From positions 1,239,550 through 1,303,549 of the forward strand of contig OY725493.1 of assembly GCA_963281255.1 (NCBI GenBank): 64,000 bases of DNA, in the 5' to 3' direction. The first letter of the stretch is position 1. Each line of letters opens with the position of its first letter. The notes beneath the pieces are model-generated. The model was not told the origin of the DNA. It searched no databases and saw nothing but the letters and a program-made list of their open reading frames with translations. This DNA is from Aphrocallistes beatrix (lineage: Eukaryota > Porifera > Hexactinellida > Sceptrulophora > Aphrocallistidae). Below, one piece after another: positions 12,799-22,706 of the stretch. The position numbers were made by a program, and so were the translations under genes.

Positions 12799-15516
12799 AT
12801 GGAAGATGAAGAAAATCGCAGTGAGAGAGAGAGACAGAGACCGCGCGGCCTTTCGCTCTCCAGTTTCGTCCTGAACCGCTACTTCCAGGGGGACAGCATT
12901 ACGTTTGAGCCGCCCCACGAGGTGAAGCAAGCCTTCTACAATGCAGCCGCCATCTTCTTCGTCCTCCTCCTCTGCGCCATGGGTCTCTACGTGATGGAGA
13001 TATTCAAAGCCTTCATCCGCCCGCTCCTATGGGCGCTATTGTGCGGTACGTTCCTGTTCCCGTTCAAGAAGACCGCCTACGAATTCATGCGCGCAAAACT
13101 CAACCACTCCCGGGCAGTAGGGCTTCCGATCACTTTCTACCTCTCTCTCCTGCCGATCTGGCTCCTGAGCGACGCTGGAGATCTCATTGTGCGGATTTTC
13201 CAGCGGCACTGGATCCTCCTCTTGCTGACAGGTGTCTGCATGGCACTCTTGGGCTGGTTTAGCCAGGCCACCGTTATTCTAATCACAAACCTACTCAGCT
13301 TTGTGCTGGAATCGTCACAGTACGTGCTAGAAACCGCAGAAGAGCACCAGACACTGCTGATCTGGCTGCTAGTCGTCTACTTCCTCACTTTTCTCTTCCT
13401 ACCCTTCATTTCCCAGAGCGACCTCCTCGCTTCCTCCCTGTCAGCACTGCTGCTCCCCATCTGGATGCTAGCGGCCACGCTGCTCGTGTTGTACGTGCAG
13501 GTAGCGCAGGTGCCGCTATTTATACTGCTGCAGAGCGTGCTGGTGTGCGCCACTCTCTTCATACAGGTCGAGAAGCGAAGAGGCAGTCTCCTCTCAGATC
13601 TCGACGCCAGCATCTCCACCTACAAGTCAGACCTCAGCACCACCAGCATCGGAGAGACGATGGAGCATGTCATAAGCCCGGTACACCCCGTCTCTGAGGA
13701 CCGGCACTTAGAGCCAGACCCGGAGTTGTCAGTGTCCGGATCAGACGCCACTCCACCTCCTCACACCGGTGATACCTCACATGTGTCTGTGTCCACCACT
13801 CACTCCAGTCCTGAGGAGCAGAAGCGCTCACCTCAAGACGACCTGACAGCTGGACAGTCCAGGTGGAAACAAATCGGGAGTTTAGTCCGGAGCAAGCAAG
13901 AGGTGCCGCACCATTCCTTGTCACGGCATGCCATCGGGAAGGATCGTGGGGCGATACAGTCCTTTGAGAACCGGACCTCACGAGACCGGCTGTTCTACCT
14001 GCTCTTCTGGGCCTGCTTCCTCTACAAGCTCTACAACAACTTCTGGCTGCTCCTCCTCCTCCTGCTCCCCTTGCCTTGGATAGGACTAAAGAGGATCCTC
14101 TCGCTTCACACCTCTCAACAGCTGTTCTTTAGACTCAGTTCTGTCTCCTCGCGCATGCACAACCTCTGCCCCGAGGCCCTAACCCGGGCCTACTTCTTCT
14201 TCCTCAAGGTGGACGATAAGCTCTTCGAGTGGCTGGAGGCGAGTCTGGATAAGCTCGTCACCATCTTCATCATGTGCATGCTGTGCATCGTCACGTGTCT
14301 GGTGGTGGCGCTCACTGTGATGCAGTTCAGGCAGGAATCCTTCCAGATCGTGATGATGGGCTCTCACGCGTGGAACCGAACAGCTGAGTACTCCCTCAAC
14401 GCCATCAACCAGCTCATGAACTCCACTGTCTACGAGGACCAGAACGTCAGCTCCCTCCTCTCGGACAAGCTGGGGGACTGGTCCGGGCAGATCTACTTCT
14501 CCAGCAGACACTGGCTCGCGGGTGAGATCAGGGAGCTGCTCAGCGATGAGGATGAAGACGGGAATGAAGAGAGTAGAGCGAAGATGGAACAGCAGCTGGT
14601 CGACACGCTGGATCAGCTGTTCGCAGCTTTTAAGGCGCTGCAAAATTCCAGTGGAACGTTTGCACTCACGACCGCTGTCAACGCGAATGCGACCCTCCCA
14701 GAAATGGCGCTCGAATTCGTCTCTTCCCATTTCACATCACTCTCAATGGGGAACATCGCGAAACTTGTCAAGTCAAACTTGTCTGTGATTATCAACGTGT
14801 TCCGCTCATTGGGAGAACTCGTCCTCACTAATTTCGGTGTCATATTCTTACTGTCAGGGAAGCTAGTCTCTCTCTTGTTAGGAGGCGGCACTGCCCTCAT
14901 TAACTTCTTCTTCGCATTCATCATATTCTTCACGTCTCTGTTCTACCTCATGCTCTACTCCAAGTCAGACTACTTCCCGATGCGCCGCATCCTCGAGTTC
15001 ATCCCCATGTCCAACGCGGCAGGAGGCACAAACGTATCTAAAGAGATAGAACTGGCACTGTCAGAAGCAATCGTGTCTGTGTTCGACGCCTCTCTACGCA
15101 TGGCACTCTTCTACGGAGTGTACACCTGGCTCATTCACTCGGTGTTTGGTGTGTCCATCACTTTTATTCCGGCTGCTTTCGCAGCGGTCGCAGGGGTCGT
15201 TCCCTTCGTGGGGTCCTACTGGGGGTGTCTAGCCGGGGCGCTAGAACTCTGGCTTATGCGCGGAGAATCTCTCTACGCCCTTCTCTTCTTCCTCCTCCAC
15301 ATGCTCCCCTCCTATGTCGTCGACCAGGCCATCTACTCAGAGGTTAAGGGGGGAGCGCACCCCTACCTCACAGGACTGGCTGTGGCTGGCGGTGTGTACT
15401 TTAGCGGGATAGAAGGGGCTATGATCGGTCCGATAATCCTCTGCTGTCTTCTCGCAGGAACTAACATGTACCGACTGTTCATTGGTAGAAAAGAAGCAGA
15501 TATCTCCGTTAGTTAA
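12799..15516 (+). CDS. TMEM245: TMEM245-like multipass membrane protein (AI-2E transporter superfamily)
   Basis: Single exon, 905 residues, ATG at 12799. A basic, Ser-rich cytosolic N-terminus precedes clustered hydrophobic helices (roughly residues 48-70, 75-95, 110-260). A hydrophilic loop of about 130 residues (~260-395) follows, then more helices (~395-425, 480-505). A large luminal or extracellular segment with several N-x-S/T sites (around 525-660) leads into a C-terminal hydrophobic block (~665-895). That block carries the Gly-rich 'FVGSYWG', 'GLAVAGGVYFSGIEGAMIGPI' style signature of the AI-2E/UPF0118 fold. Length and layout match animal TMEM245 (about 880 residues). Human TMEM245 is poorly characterised; bacterial relatives are exporters or antiporters, so substrate and direction are unknown. 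GC content is visibly higher than in the flanking spacers. Confidence 0.85.
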   Translation: MEDEENRSERERQRPRGLSLSSFVLNRYFQGDSITFEPPHEVKQAFYNAAAIFFVLLLCAMGLYVMEIFKAFIRPLLWALLCGTFLFPFKKTAYEFMRAKLNHSRAVGLPITFYLSLLPIWLLSDAGDLIVRIFQRHWILLLLTGVCMALLGWFSQATVILITNLLSFVLESSQYVLETAEEHQTLLIWLLVVYFLTFLFLPFISQSDLLASSLSALLLPIWMLAATLLVLYVQVAQVPLFILLQSVLVCATLFIQVEKRRGSLLSDLDASISTYKSDLSTTSIGETMEHVISPVHPVSEDRHLEPDPELSVSGSDATPPPHTGDTSHVSVSTTHSSPEEQKRSPQDDLTAGQSRWKQIGSLVRSKQEVPHHSLSRHAIGKDRGAIQSFENRTSRDRLFYLLFWACFLYKLYNNFWLLLLLLLPLPWIGLKRILSLHTSQQLFFRLSSVSSRMHNLCPEALTRAYFFFLKVDDKLFEWLEASLDKLVTIFIMCMLCIVTCLVVALTVMQFRQESFQIVMMGSHAWNRTAEYSLNAINQLMNSTVYEDQNVSSLLSDKLGDWSGQIYFSSRHWLAGEIRELLSDEDEDGNEESRAKMEQQLVDTLDQLFAAFKALQNSSGTFALTTAVNANATLPEMALEFVSSHFTSLSMGNIAKLVKSNLSVIINVFRSLGELVLTNFGVIFLLSGKLVSLLLGGGTALINFFFAFIIFFTSLFYLMLYSKSDYFPMRRILEFIPMSNAAGGTNVSKEIELALSEAIVSVFDASLRMALFYGVYTWLIHSVFGVSITFIPAAFAAVAGVVPFVGSYWGCLAGALELWLMRGESLYALLFFLLHMLPSYVVDQAIYSEVKGGAHPYLTGLAVAGGVYFSGIEGAMIGPIILCCLLAGTNMYRLFIGRKEADISVS

Positions 15517-15884
15517 GCAGATGGTTTATTCATTGATTATCGTCTCTCTCCTGATGATTAAATGTCTGATGTTAATATTCTAATTATCTAATTCTAATAT
15601 TCTTAACCTTTTGTCATTTCTATACAAGATATTGATCTTGGATAGTCTTATAAACAAGTCTCTATGTTTCAATCGTACTAGGTCAAACAATGCATCATAG
15701 AACACATAATTCGTGGATTCAAAGCTACGTAATACAAATTTTTAGATCATTTAAAACCCTCGAGTGACCAGTCTAGTCACTCAAGGTTGCAAAACCAATT
15801 CCAGTAAACCCCCATTAGACCGTAGTTACATGAACGAATCTTCAATATAATGCCTCCCCGATATACGTATATATATGTATATAC

Positions 15885-16250
15885 AAGCGCGCTTCGCTTG
15901 CTTGCGCTGCGAGCACCTGGAGTTACTCAGTCTAGCCTATTTTCGGGATTTTTTTACTTTATAAAAATATTGTAAACAAAAGTTAACGAATAATTTCTCA
16001 TATGGATCCGAAATATTATATTCTAAATCAACACCCCTGAAACCCCCATGTCAACCGTTGAAAACAAGTTTCTAGCATATTTTTGACATTTGTTTACTTT
16101 ATGTATCTAATGTAAACAAAAGTAAACAAATAATTTATCATATATATCTGAAAATATGATATTCGAAATCTACACCCCTAAAAACCCCATGTTGCCCGTT
16201 GGAAGCTAGTCTCTAGCATATTTTTCAAAAATTCGTCAAATGGTGTGAAA
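15885..16250. repeat. Dispersed repeat family copy (GC core plus two AT-rich modules)
   Basis: Starts with a GC-rich core (about 15888-15930, CGCGCTTCGCTTGC) followed by two tandem, diverged copies of an AT-rich module. Each module carries '(a)tctacacccc...aaa.ccc', 'gttgaaa..(a)agt' and 'tctagcatatttt'. The same arrangement recurs near 1255-1500, 43484-43725 and, inverted, 55330-55545. No coding capacity was seen. Confidence 0.7.
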
Positions 16251-16363
16251 ATATGTAGATAAAGGTGTAAAAATTGTTTTTCACTTTTTTGCAGAGGTCT
16301 GAAAATATATAATAATTATACAATAATTATATAATAATTATATAATTATTATATAATTATTAT

Positions 16364-16992
16364 CAAGGTTGAAACCGCTTCAACCAAATACCATTTTAAC
16401 CGAATAATGGTCAGACCAAATAATTTGGTTAACCGAATAATGGTCAAACCGAATAATTTGGTTAACCGAATAATGGTCAGACCAAATAATTTGGTTAACC
16501 GAATAATGGTTAAACCGAATAATTTGGTCAACCGAATATTTGGTCGACCAAATAATTTGCTGAACCAAATAATACTTTTTGCATAAATTTTTATATATTA
16601 TATAAATATTTATACAAAAATATAATCAAGTATAAGTAAGCCTATTAGATTTATTTGTGTTCGGACCACCTCATGTAAGAACGTGTGATTGTATTAGGAA
16701 AGCATGCAAATTATTTGTTTGACCAAATTATTCGGTTGACCAAATATTTGGTTGACCAAATTATTCGGTTGACCAAATTATTCGGTTGACCAAATTATTT
16801 GGTTGACCAAATATTCGGTTGACCAAATTATTCGGTTGACCAAATATTCGGTTGACCAAATTATTCGGTTGACCAAATTATTTGGTTCTCAACCGAATAC
16901 CAAATAATGATATTTGGTTACAAACCAAATATCAATTATTTGCAAATAATATTTGGTTAAACCGAATAATCAACTATTCGGTTTCAACCCTG
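16364..16992. mobile_element. hAT-like non-autonomous foldback element (629 bp)
   Basis: Terminal inverted repeats CAAGGTTGAAACCG (left) and CGGTTTCAACCCTG (right) bound an interior of short repeats built from 'accaaataatttggtt' and 'aaccgaataatggtc' type units. These lie in opposite orientation in the two halves, so the whole element can fold back. Both ends are flanked by the identical octamer ATTATTAT (16356-16363 and 16993-17000), the 8-bp target duplication expected of hAT transposons. The flanks are themselves AT repeats, so the duplication could be partly coincidental. A non-repetitive ~150 bp spacer sits in the middle (about 16570-16720). No transposase is encoded. Confidence 0.7.
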
Positions 16993-17084
16993 ATTATTAT
17001 ATAATAATTATATAATTATTATATAATAATTGCAAAATAAGGGCAGCCCGCAAAATAATTATTAAAAAAAAAGCAAATTTTGAA

Positions 17085-17220
17085 ATTGATTAGTGGAAAT
17101 GATCAATATTTGGCACCCGTAGAGACTTCTGAATTTGTCGACATTCCCAGGCGCCCGCAGGGCGACTCTGCAAAAGCAAAGTGTTCGCTAGCCGCGCTAC
17201 GCAAGTGCGGTTGTATCCAT
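17085..17220. repeat. Dispersed repeat family copy (inverted orientation)
   Basis: Contains 'atcaatatttggcacccgta' and then the GC core read on the minus strand (GGGCGACTCTGC, GCTAGCCGCGCTACGCAAG). The reverse complement of the first motif is present next to the core at about 43555-43580, which supports family membership. Confidence 0.7.
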
Positions 17221-17438
17221 TAATTGGCAGTACCTACTTGTCTTCCTTGTTAATAACCCTAGAATCCTAGATGCACAGTTCTGAAAAGTGTTACTGCAAT
17301 CCCAGATATAATGTCCCTCCCTTATTGCAGCGGAGTTAGTGATAAATAATTTCATATAAAATTGAGAAATGAATCACACCTGATGAACTTTTATGATTAG
17401 AATTAGTTACTTCATTTGTATTCTTGTATTACACACAC

Positions 17439-19106
17439 ATGTCCCGAAACAAAGGTATTTCTGCTAGCTCTGCAATTTGTGATTATGATCGCCAGGAACG
17501 AATTATTGAAGAAAAAAGGAATATTTTTCTAGCAAAGAAGGCAGGATTAATTCCTCCAATTCAACTCAAACCAAAATCAACAACCACTTCACCTTCTAAC
17601 CAATCCAATGTGCATCCCCAGGCACCCCATCAACCTGATAGATCTAATTTACCATTCGCAAATGATGGAAGTTTCTTTGAGCAGTTTATGAAAATCCAAA
17701 CACCTCTACCTGACACTAGCTCTTCTCTATCACACTCACGTCTTCACCCGGTATCACTACGTTCAATTCGCTCCCCTCCGCCCCTCACACCTACCATTTC
17801 TCCATCTCAGATTTTGGAACAAAAACCTCCTCTCCCGTCAACACCATCCCCTGCACCTCCTTGCTCCAAGAAACACCCCCCACTACCCCCGCCTATCCCT
17901 TCCATAGCAATCAAGGCGGAATCTCCTCACCTCCCACCGTCCCACCCTATGTCTCCACATAATCTCAAACCGTCAGAAAGCGCACCTCCACTCCCTTCCA
18001 CAAGTTTTAAGCCTCCCCCACTCCCCCCCGTCACCCTGAAGCTACAGCCCCTCAGACAGACGGACCAGCTGGTCACAGCTCCGATCCCCATCTTCCGGTC
18101 AGAGGAGGCGCACGAGGAGCCCCACGACCCGGACGAGGGAGACATGGTGTCTGAGTTTGAGATCGCGGAGAAGATGGCCAGACAGCTGGCTCTGGATGGG
18201 GAACAGGCGATCAAGGAATTCAAGAGAGTGAACAAGAAGGACGGGCCCTACTCTTTCCTCTGCGATTCCTCCAACCCCGTTGCTCTATACTTCAGTCAGA
18301 AGCTGTCAGAATACCAACACTCCAACGATCCAATCACATCTCCCCCTCCCCCCGTTCCTCCCCCAGTGCCCCCTACTCCCCCTGAGCAGACCCCCAGGCG
18401 TAAGACGAGATGGTCCGATGAAGGAGAGGCAGTGAAGATCCCGCCCAGTGTGGTCTCCGCCATCAACGCCGCCGGCTCCCAGCACAAGCAAGCTGAGGTA
18501 CAGCGCGCACTGAATCGATTGGCTAACAGCATCAGGGGCGCGAGGGGACAGGGTGCGAGGGGGCAGGGAAGGGGGAGGGGGATGAAGAGATTCTGTGGGA
18601 TCAAGTATGAGTATGATAGCGATGAGGAGAACGAGTATGGGACATGGGAGCACAAGCGCCGAGCTGTCGAGATGCAGAAGACGAGTGACACAGCCAATCA
18701 GCTGACTGAACAGGCACACGGGAAGCACCACCTGTCCGACTACCTCCCTGGGGAGGAGTACTTGCGGTTCATGGCACAGGTGGAGAAAGCGAGAGGAGGC
18801 GACGTCGCGAAAACGGAATATTCAGATTATAAAGATCACGAAATTAAGCAGGACAACATCGGATATCAGATGCTGCAGAGGGCTGGATGGCACGAGGGGC
18901 AGGGACTAGGTGCACAGCTGCAGGGGATCACCACCCCAGTGAACAAGGGGCGTAGTTCTCTCGACTCGACAGGTGTCGGGAGCGGGAAGGTAGCCGATGT
19001 GAAATGTGAAGACGACGAATTCTCTCTCTATAGGAAGAGAATGATGCTCGCTTACAAGTTCAGACCCAATCCTCTAAACAACCCGCGGAGACCGTACTAC
19101 GACTGA
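17439..19106 (+). CDS. SUGP1: SUGP1-like SURP and G-patch splicing factor
   Basis: Single exon, 555 residues from ATG 17439; the open frame extends 15 nt further only through a TTG. Order: an N-terminal segment with SxSxICDYDRQERIIEEKR; a long Pro/Ser-rich linker; one SURP module at residues ~237-289 (EIAEKMARQLALDGEQAI, GPYSFLCD, ALYFSQKL); an RG-rich stretch (~365-385); and a G-patch at ~470-508 (NIGYQMLQRAGWHEGQGLG). This order fits SUGP1, a U2 snRNP-associated factor that links SF3B1 branch-site recognition to DHX15 through its G-patch. The usual family has two SURP modules; only one is obvious here, the first being absent or too diverged. The protein should be nuclear. It ends 218 bp before the TPD52 gene on the same strand. 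Confidence 0.85.
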   Translation: MSRNKGISASSAICDYDRQERIIEEKRNIFLAKKAGLIPPIQLKPKSTTTSPSNQSNVHPQAPHQPDRSNLPFANDGSFFEQFMKIQTPLPDTSSSLSHSRLHPVSLRSIRSPPPLTPTISPSQILEQKPPLPSTPSPAPPCSKKHPPLPPPIPSIAIKAESPHLPPSHPMSPHNLKPSESAPPLPSTSFKPPPLPPVTLKLQPLRQTDQLVTAPIPIFRSEEAHEEPHDPDEGDMVSEFEIAEKMARQLALDGEQAIKEFKRVNKKDGPYSFLCDSSNPVALYFSQKLSEYQHSNDPITSPPPPVPPPVPPTPPEQTPRRKTRWSDEGEAVKIPPSVVSAINAAGSQHKQAEVQRALNRLANSIRGARGQGARGQGRGRGMKRFCGIKYEYDSDEENEYGTWEHKRRAVEMQKTSDTANQLTEQAHGKHHLSDYLPGEEYLRFMAQVEKARGGDVAKTEYSDYKDHEIKQDNIGYQMLQRAGWHEGQGLGAQLQGITTPVNKGRSSLDSTGVGSGKVADVKCEDDEFSLYRKRMMLAYKFRPNPLNNPRRPYYD

Positions 19107-19324
19107 CTTAAGAATATTAAAGAGTTCTGTGGTTGGAACGTGAGAATTGATTCTCATTTGTTTATGTGGTGCGATGAGAACTCATGTATTAATGTGGTTA
19201 ATTAACATTTAATTATTTCCATAATTGCATTTCTGCTGTACAAGTATATTCACATCTACTGCATATTCTACGTAGTATATAATACATCTCACGTGCGATA
19301 GAATATTAGCTATCTTGATTGAGA

Positions 19325-19957
19325 ATGGCAGAAGCGAATGTGAAACCAGTTCTAACCGAGACAGACACAACAGCTGAAGTGAAACCCGGGGAGAATGAGG
19401 CCACAGCCCCTCCGAAGCCCACTTTCCCGCCCACTGGAGATCCCGAACTAGAGCCGTCGATGGACGAGCTACGCTTGGAGAATTTGAAGAAGAAGCACAT
19501 GCAACTGAACGATGAGGTGAATGAGCTCAAGACGAAGCTCTTCTACAAAGAGAGGGAGCTGAATGGAGTGAGGCAGGAGCTTGGAATAACTCCGTTCAAC
19601 GAGGTGAAGGAAAACCTTAACGCGAGTCTCCGTGTCATGAACGAGAAGTGGCAACAGGTGAAAGAGTCCGAGCGGTACAAGAAGACGGGGGAGGCTTTCA
19701 GCAAGTGGAAGGAGAACATGACCGCCAGTGACGGGTACAAGAAGGCGTCCACCGGCATATCTACTGCCGGAACTAGGACCAGCGAGGCTTTCAAGAAGGC
19801 TGGGGACGCGATCAAAGAGAACGAGTCGATACAGAGTGCTTGGGGGCGAATGCGCAGTGCAACCATCAATCTCCGCGAGAACCTCTCGAAGCCGAATGTA
19901 GAGCAGCAGGGGGGAAGGCCCGACCGAGAAGACTTCGTCCCTGACGAGCCCAAGTAA
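19325..19957 (+). CDS. TPD52: Tumour protein D52 (TPD52/TPD54) family protein
   Basis: Single exon, 210 residues from ATG 19325; the TTG-initiated extension upstream is ignored. After an acidic, Pro-rich N-terminus, residues ~45-90 form a coiled coil (LRLENLKKKHMQLNDEVNEL, LFYKERELNGVRQELG), the dimerisation region of the family. The following stretch (SERYKKTGEAFSKWKE, YKKASTGISTAGTRTSEAFK, ESIQSAWGRMRSA) is the characteristic D52 repeat-like region with amphipathic helices. TPD54-type proteins bind small transport vesicles by curvature sensing through these helices. Length (about 185-225 in animals) fits. An AATAAA lies ~215 bp downstream. Confidence 0.93.
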   Translation: MAEANVKPVLTETDTTAEVKPGENEATAPPKPTFPPTGDPELEPSMDELRLENLKKKHMQLNDEVNELKTKLFYKERELNGVRQELGITPFNEVKENLNASLRVMNEKWQQVKESERYKKTGEAFSKWKENMTASDGYKKASTGISTAGTRTSEAFKKAGDAIKENESIQSAWGRMRSATINLRENLSKPNVEQQGGRPDREDFVPDEPK

Positions 19958-20170
19958 TGCGGCACTAGTTGCATGCGTACGTTTCTCCCTTTCGTTTTGC
20001 TCGTTTTTGAACTGATAATTTGAGAGCTTTTTGTGTGGTTTATATCCTAGATCAGAAAATATATTATATTTGTTTGCTTTGTACGGTTTTATTATTTCTA
20101 TTATAAATGTACCACTTCTAACTATTGTTGTTCTCAGATTTGTCAGTTCCAGTTTTGATGCATTAGGTTT

Positions 20171-20176
20171 AATAAA
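20171..20176 (+). promoter_or_regulatory. Poly(A) signal AATAAA for TPD52
   Basis: Canonical hexamer about 214 bp past the TPD52 stop, in an AT-rich stretch with no other gene before the NADAR gene. Position is plausible for a short 3' UTR. Confidence 0.4.
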
Positions 20177-20635
20177 TCAAGTGTAGCTCATATCTGACGT
20201 TAAAATGTGTTTATCTTAGTGAATTGTCGCGAGTAGGAGCAGCTGGTTTAAACCTCTAATAATAATAATATCAGCAGAAATCAGGTTCTAGTACTTATTG
20301 CAATATACCTTCAAATCATTAATGTGTGGGGGATGACCGTGCAATGAACTGTGTGATCTTTGATATAAGTACCAGACAGACTACTGATCTAGCAACAAGA
20401 TAAGTGAGAAGGAGGCTGCTATAGGAAGGTTTATTAGATGAGTTCTTGAAATCATTCCATGCACTCGCTCCACTTGTCACGAGAATGGTACTAGACGCGA
20501 GGACAAATTTTCTAGTAATAATTTTAATAAGCTAGATCGAATATCCTTGTTTAGGAATTCATAATGATATTATTCAGGTTTAAAAGTTATTCCATTTGAT
20601 TCAAGTATAACTAGCATTACTAAAGTCGAGCTGGT
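20177..20635. other. Intergenic spacer before the NADAR gene
   Basis: About 460 bp of AT-rich sequence with no recognised exon, RNA gene or family repeat. Confidence 0.45.
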
Positions 20636-21838
20636 ATGAGTGATAGCATCCCACACTTCTCAAGTGATAAGCTATTCACTCTTTCACGTAGCAAGCATAA
20701 CTATGAAGAACTTCTGGACACCTTTACCTACTACGTGATAACCGACTCAAGTCCCCTCTCTCCCAAGTCTGAAGAATCCCCCTTCCTGTGCCAGGGACTG
20801 TTCTGGCAGTCCTTCACACACCTCTACCACTCCCTACTGCTCCCCCAGCATAGCGAGTACATCCGCTCTCTGATGGGGGCGGACTCAGTGCTGTATATGG
20901 TGCGTAGGCTCCTTCATCAGGAACACGGACCTCAGCTGTCCTTAGGGGGAGAGAAGGCGTTGCTCAGTGCTCTCTCCTCTGTCTTCAACCTCCGAAACAA
21001 CCCAGAGTTGACCAAATTTCTACTCGCTACTGGCCATAAAAAGTTAGTCTACCACAGCAACATAGATAAGATCCTATCCGATGGGCTAGATGGATTTGGT
21101 AGCAATTTGTATGGTAAGATGCTGACTCAGATTCGGAATGAGTTGAAACTGCTAGCTCTGATTGAGAATTGCTACGGCAGCAGTGGCTCCACAGGAACTC
21201 TCCATTCTAACCTCAATGAGGAAAACCTGAATGAAGACTTTAATACTAGTATCAGGAATGGAGAAATTTATCCAGCAAAGAAAACACATATCAATGGTGA
21301 GAGCTCTGAATTATCAATGTTATTGCCATCCAGTCTTGAAGCATTTTCATACGGAGAGTACCGTTGGCCATCCGTTGAGCACTTCTATCAGGCGAAAAAG
21401 TATAAATTTATGGATGAGTTCTTAAGTCAGCAATCAACTTTACCCAAACTGAGAAAGATTGTCTATGAAGATAAAGTTATGAAGAGTTTTGTACGGAAAA
21501 GCTTCAGGGAAGAGAGGATAGGCATAATGTATACTGGACTGAAGATGAAACTCGAAGAATACCCTGAAACGAAGCGATGTCTGCTCGCTACTAAGAATGA
21601 TGTCCTCATGTACAGTAATCAAGATGAGACGTATTGGGGTTGTGGTAAGACAGAGAGAGGTGAAAATTTCATTGGAAAAATCTTAATGTTCCTTAGAAAA
21701 GAGTTCAGATTTGAGGAAAGGAAGTTGGATACTTATGATTATCCCAGTCTGAACTTCCCTATCAAATCGAATGTCAACTTTCCGAAAGAGTATTTTGATT
21801 CACTTCTACTCAGATCTCTCCACTCCACTTCTAAGTAA
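20636..21838 (+). CDS. Tandem NADAR (YbiA-like) domain protein, N-terminal copy degenerate
   Basis: Single exon, 400 residues, ATG at 20636. The C-terminal half (~residues 235-365) is a good NADAR domain: YRWPSVEHFYQAKKY with the conserved Trp and Glu-His, then LLATKNDVLMYSNQDETYWG, CGKTERGENFIGKILMFLR. The N-terminal half (~40-180) follows the same order in weaker form: FWQSFTHLYHSLLL where WPSVEHFYQ is expected, FLLATGHKKLVYHS matching the LLAT...Y motif, and GSNLYGKMLTQIRNELK matching GENFIGKILMFLRKEF. It therefore appears to be an internal duplication in which the first copy lost the Glu-His and the YWG motif. NADAR proteins are N-glycosidases acting on ADP-ribosylated guanosine or NAD-related and riboflavin-intermediate substrates; the substrate here is unknown. 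I infer the first copy is structural or regulatory. Confidence 0.8.
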   Translation: MSDSIPHFSSDKLFTLSRSKHNYEELLDTFTYYVITDSSPLSPKSEESPFLCQGLFWQSFTHLYHSLLLPQHSEYIRSLMGADSVLYMVRRLLHQEHGPQLSLGGEKALLSALSSVFNLRNNPELTKFLLATGHKKLVYHSNIDKILSDGLDGFGSNLYGKMLTQIRNELKLLALIENCYGSSGSTGTLHSNLNEENLNEDFNTSIRNGEIYPAKKTHINGESSELSMLLPSSLEAFSYGEYRWPSVEHFYQAKKYKFMDEFLSQQSTLPKLRKIVYEDKVMKSFVRKSFREERIGIMYTGLKMKLEEYPETKRCLLATKNDVLMYSNQDETYWGCGKTERGENFIGKILMFLRKEFRFEERKLDTYDYPSLNFPIKSNVNFPKEYFDSLLLRSLHSTSK

Positions 21839-21954
21839 ACATCGAATATCTGATCTACACAGTAATTAATCAAGACTAATTTTATCATCACTCATGACAC
21901 ACATCAATACGATTAGCTGTTTAATTTCTTAGAGGTTAGATAGCGAGTATGAGT

Positions 21955-22020
21955 ACGTTGTGAAGGGCGCTCCGCAGACTTCGCTGCGCGGCGGCAAACA
22001 CTGCGTCCGCATAAATGCAT
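21955..22020. repeat. Dispersed repeat family copy (partial GC core)
   Basis: Short GC-rich island (GGGCGCTCCGCAGACTTCGC, GGCAAACACTGCGTCCGC) in AT-rich DNA. It shares the order of cgc/gcg blocks and 'caaacact' with the other cores but is more diverged. Confidence 0.45.
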
Positions 22021-22374
22021 ATAAAACTATTTAAAAATCTTATCTATTAAAACTTAAAGGTTTTTTGTTTGTTTGTTCAAGTTGATTGAAGAACTGAGGT
22101 GCTAGAAATGTGAAAAAGAACTATTTGTGATTGAAATTTATTGGTTCATGTGAGAACCAATCAAGTATCAGGCTTTTATAGATATATAAAGTAAATAAAG
22201 CTCAAAAATATGCTCGATACTTCCTTAGAACTTTTACATTTGTTTTTTAGGTGTGTAGATTTAAAATTATTTTGATCATTGACCTAATTTTTATTTTCCA
22301 GTTCTTATTTCATAATTCACGGGAGATGAATGACGTTTTTTAGTAGAGTTTGAAGAAAACAATCAATCGTTTCT

Positions 22375-22455
22375 TTGATAGCCCGCAGGGCGACTCTGCA
22401 AACAAGCAGTGCCCGCAAGCTGCCCAGCGCAAGCAAGCGAAGCGCACTTGATATT
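22375..22455. repeat. Dispersed repeat family copy (inverted GC core)
   Basis: Contains GCCCGCAGGGCGACTCTGCA followed by 'aagcagtgcccgcaagctgc' and 'aagcaagcgaagcgcacttg'. It matches the cores at 17150-17215 and 55490-55535 in the same orientation. It lies in the 868-bp gap between the NADAR and CCDC34-like genes, about 355 bp from the partial copy upstream. Confidence 0.65.
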
Positions 22456-22706
22456 TCATAGTTACGTATTTAAAATAAAGCCAAAGAGGAACCGAAAGGT
22501 AAATAATGTGACACGAATCCAAAAGTGTTATTTTCTAATAAAAATTGTTTCTCAGCACATAAAAGTATATATCCACTGTAAACCCAGATTATGCACTAAT
22601 GCAACACTTGAGTTTAATAATATAGATATTATTCTAAAATAATAATGCTCGCATCGATGTACTTCAATTCCCGTTGACTGGCCACTAATTATATCTCATA
22701 GTTAGG

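Noticed and set aside
14179-14730. 183-codon antisense open frame in TMEM245
   Set aside because: It mirrors GC-rich coding sequence of TMEM245 and has no domain features; the sense protein is a clear family member.
16349-16568. Two repetitive open frames of about 60 residues on the minus strand
   Set aside because: They are translations of the inverted repeat units of the hAT-like element.
17424-17438. N-terminal extension of SUGP1 (and similar ones for TPD52, EB1, AMT and KDM7)
   Set aside because: Each extension begins at TTG; the first ATG in frame is the credible nuclear start, and two extensions cross acceptor-like sites.
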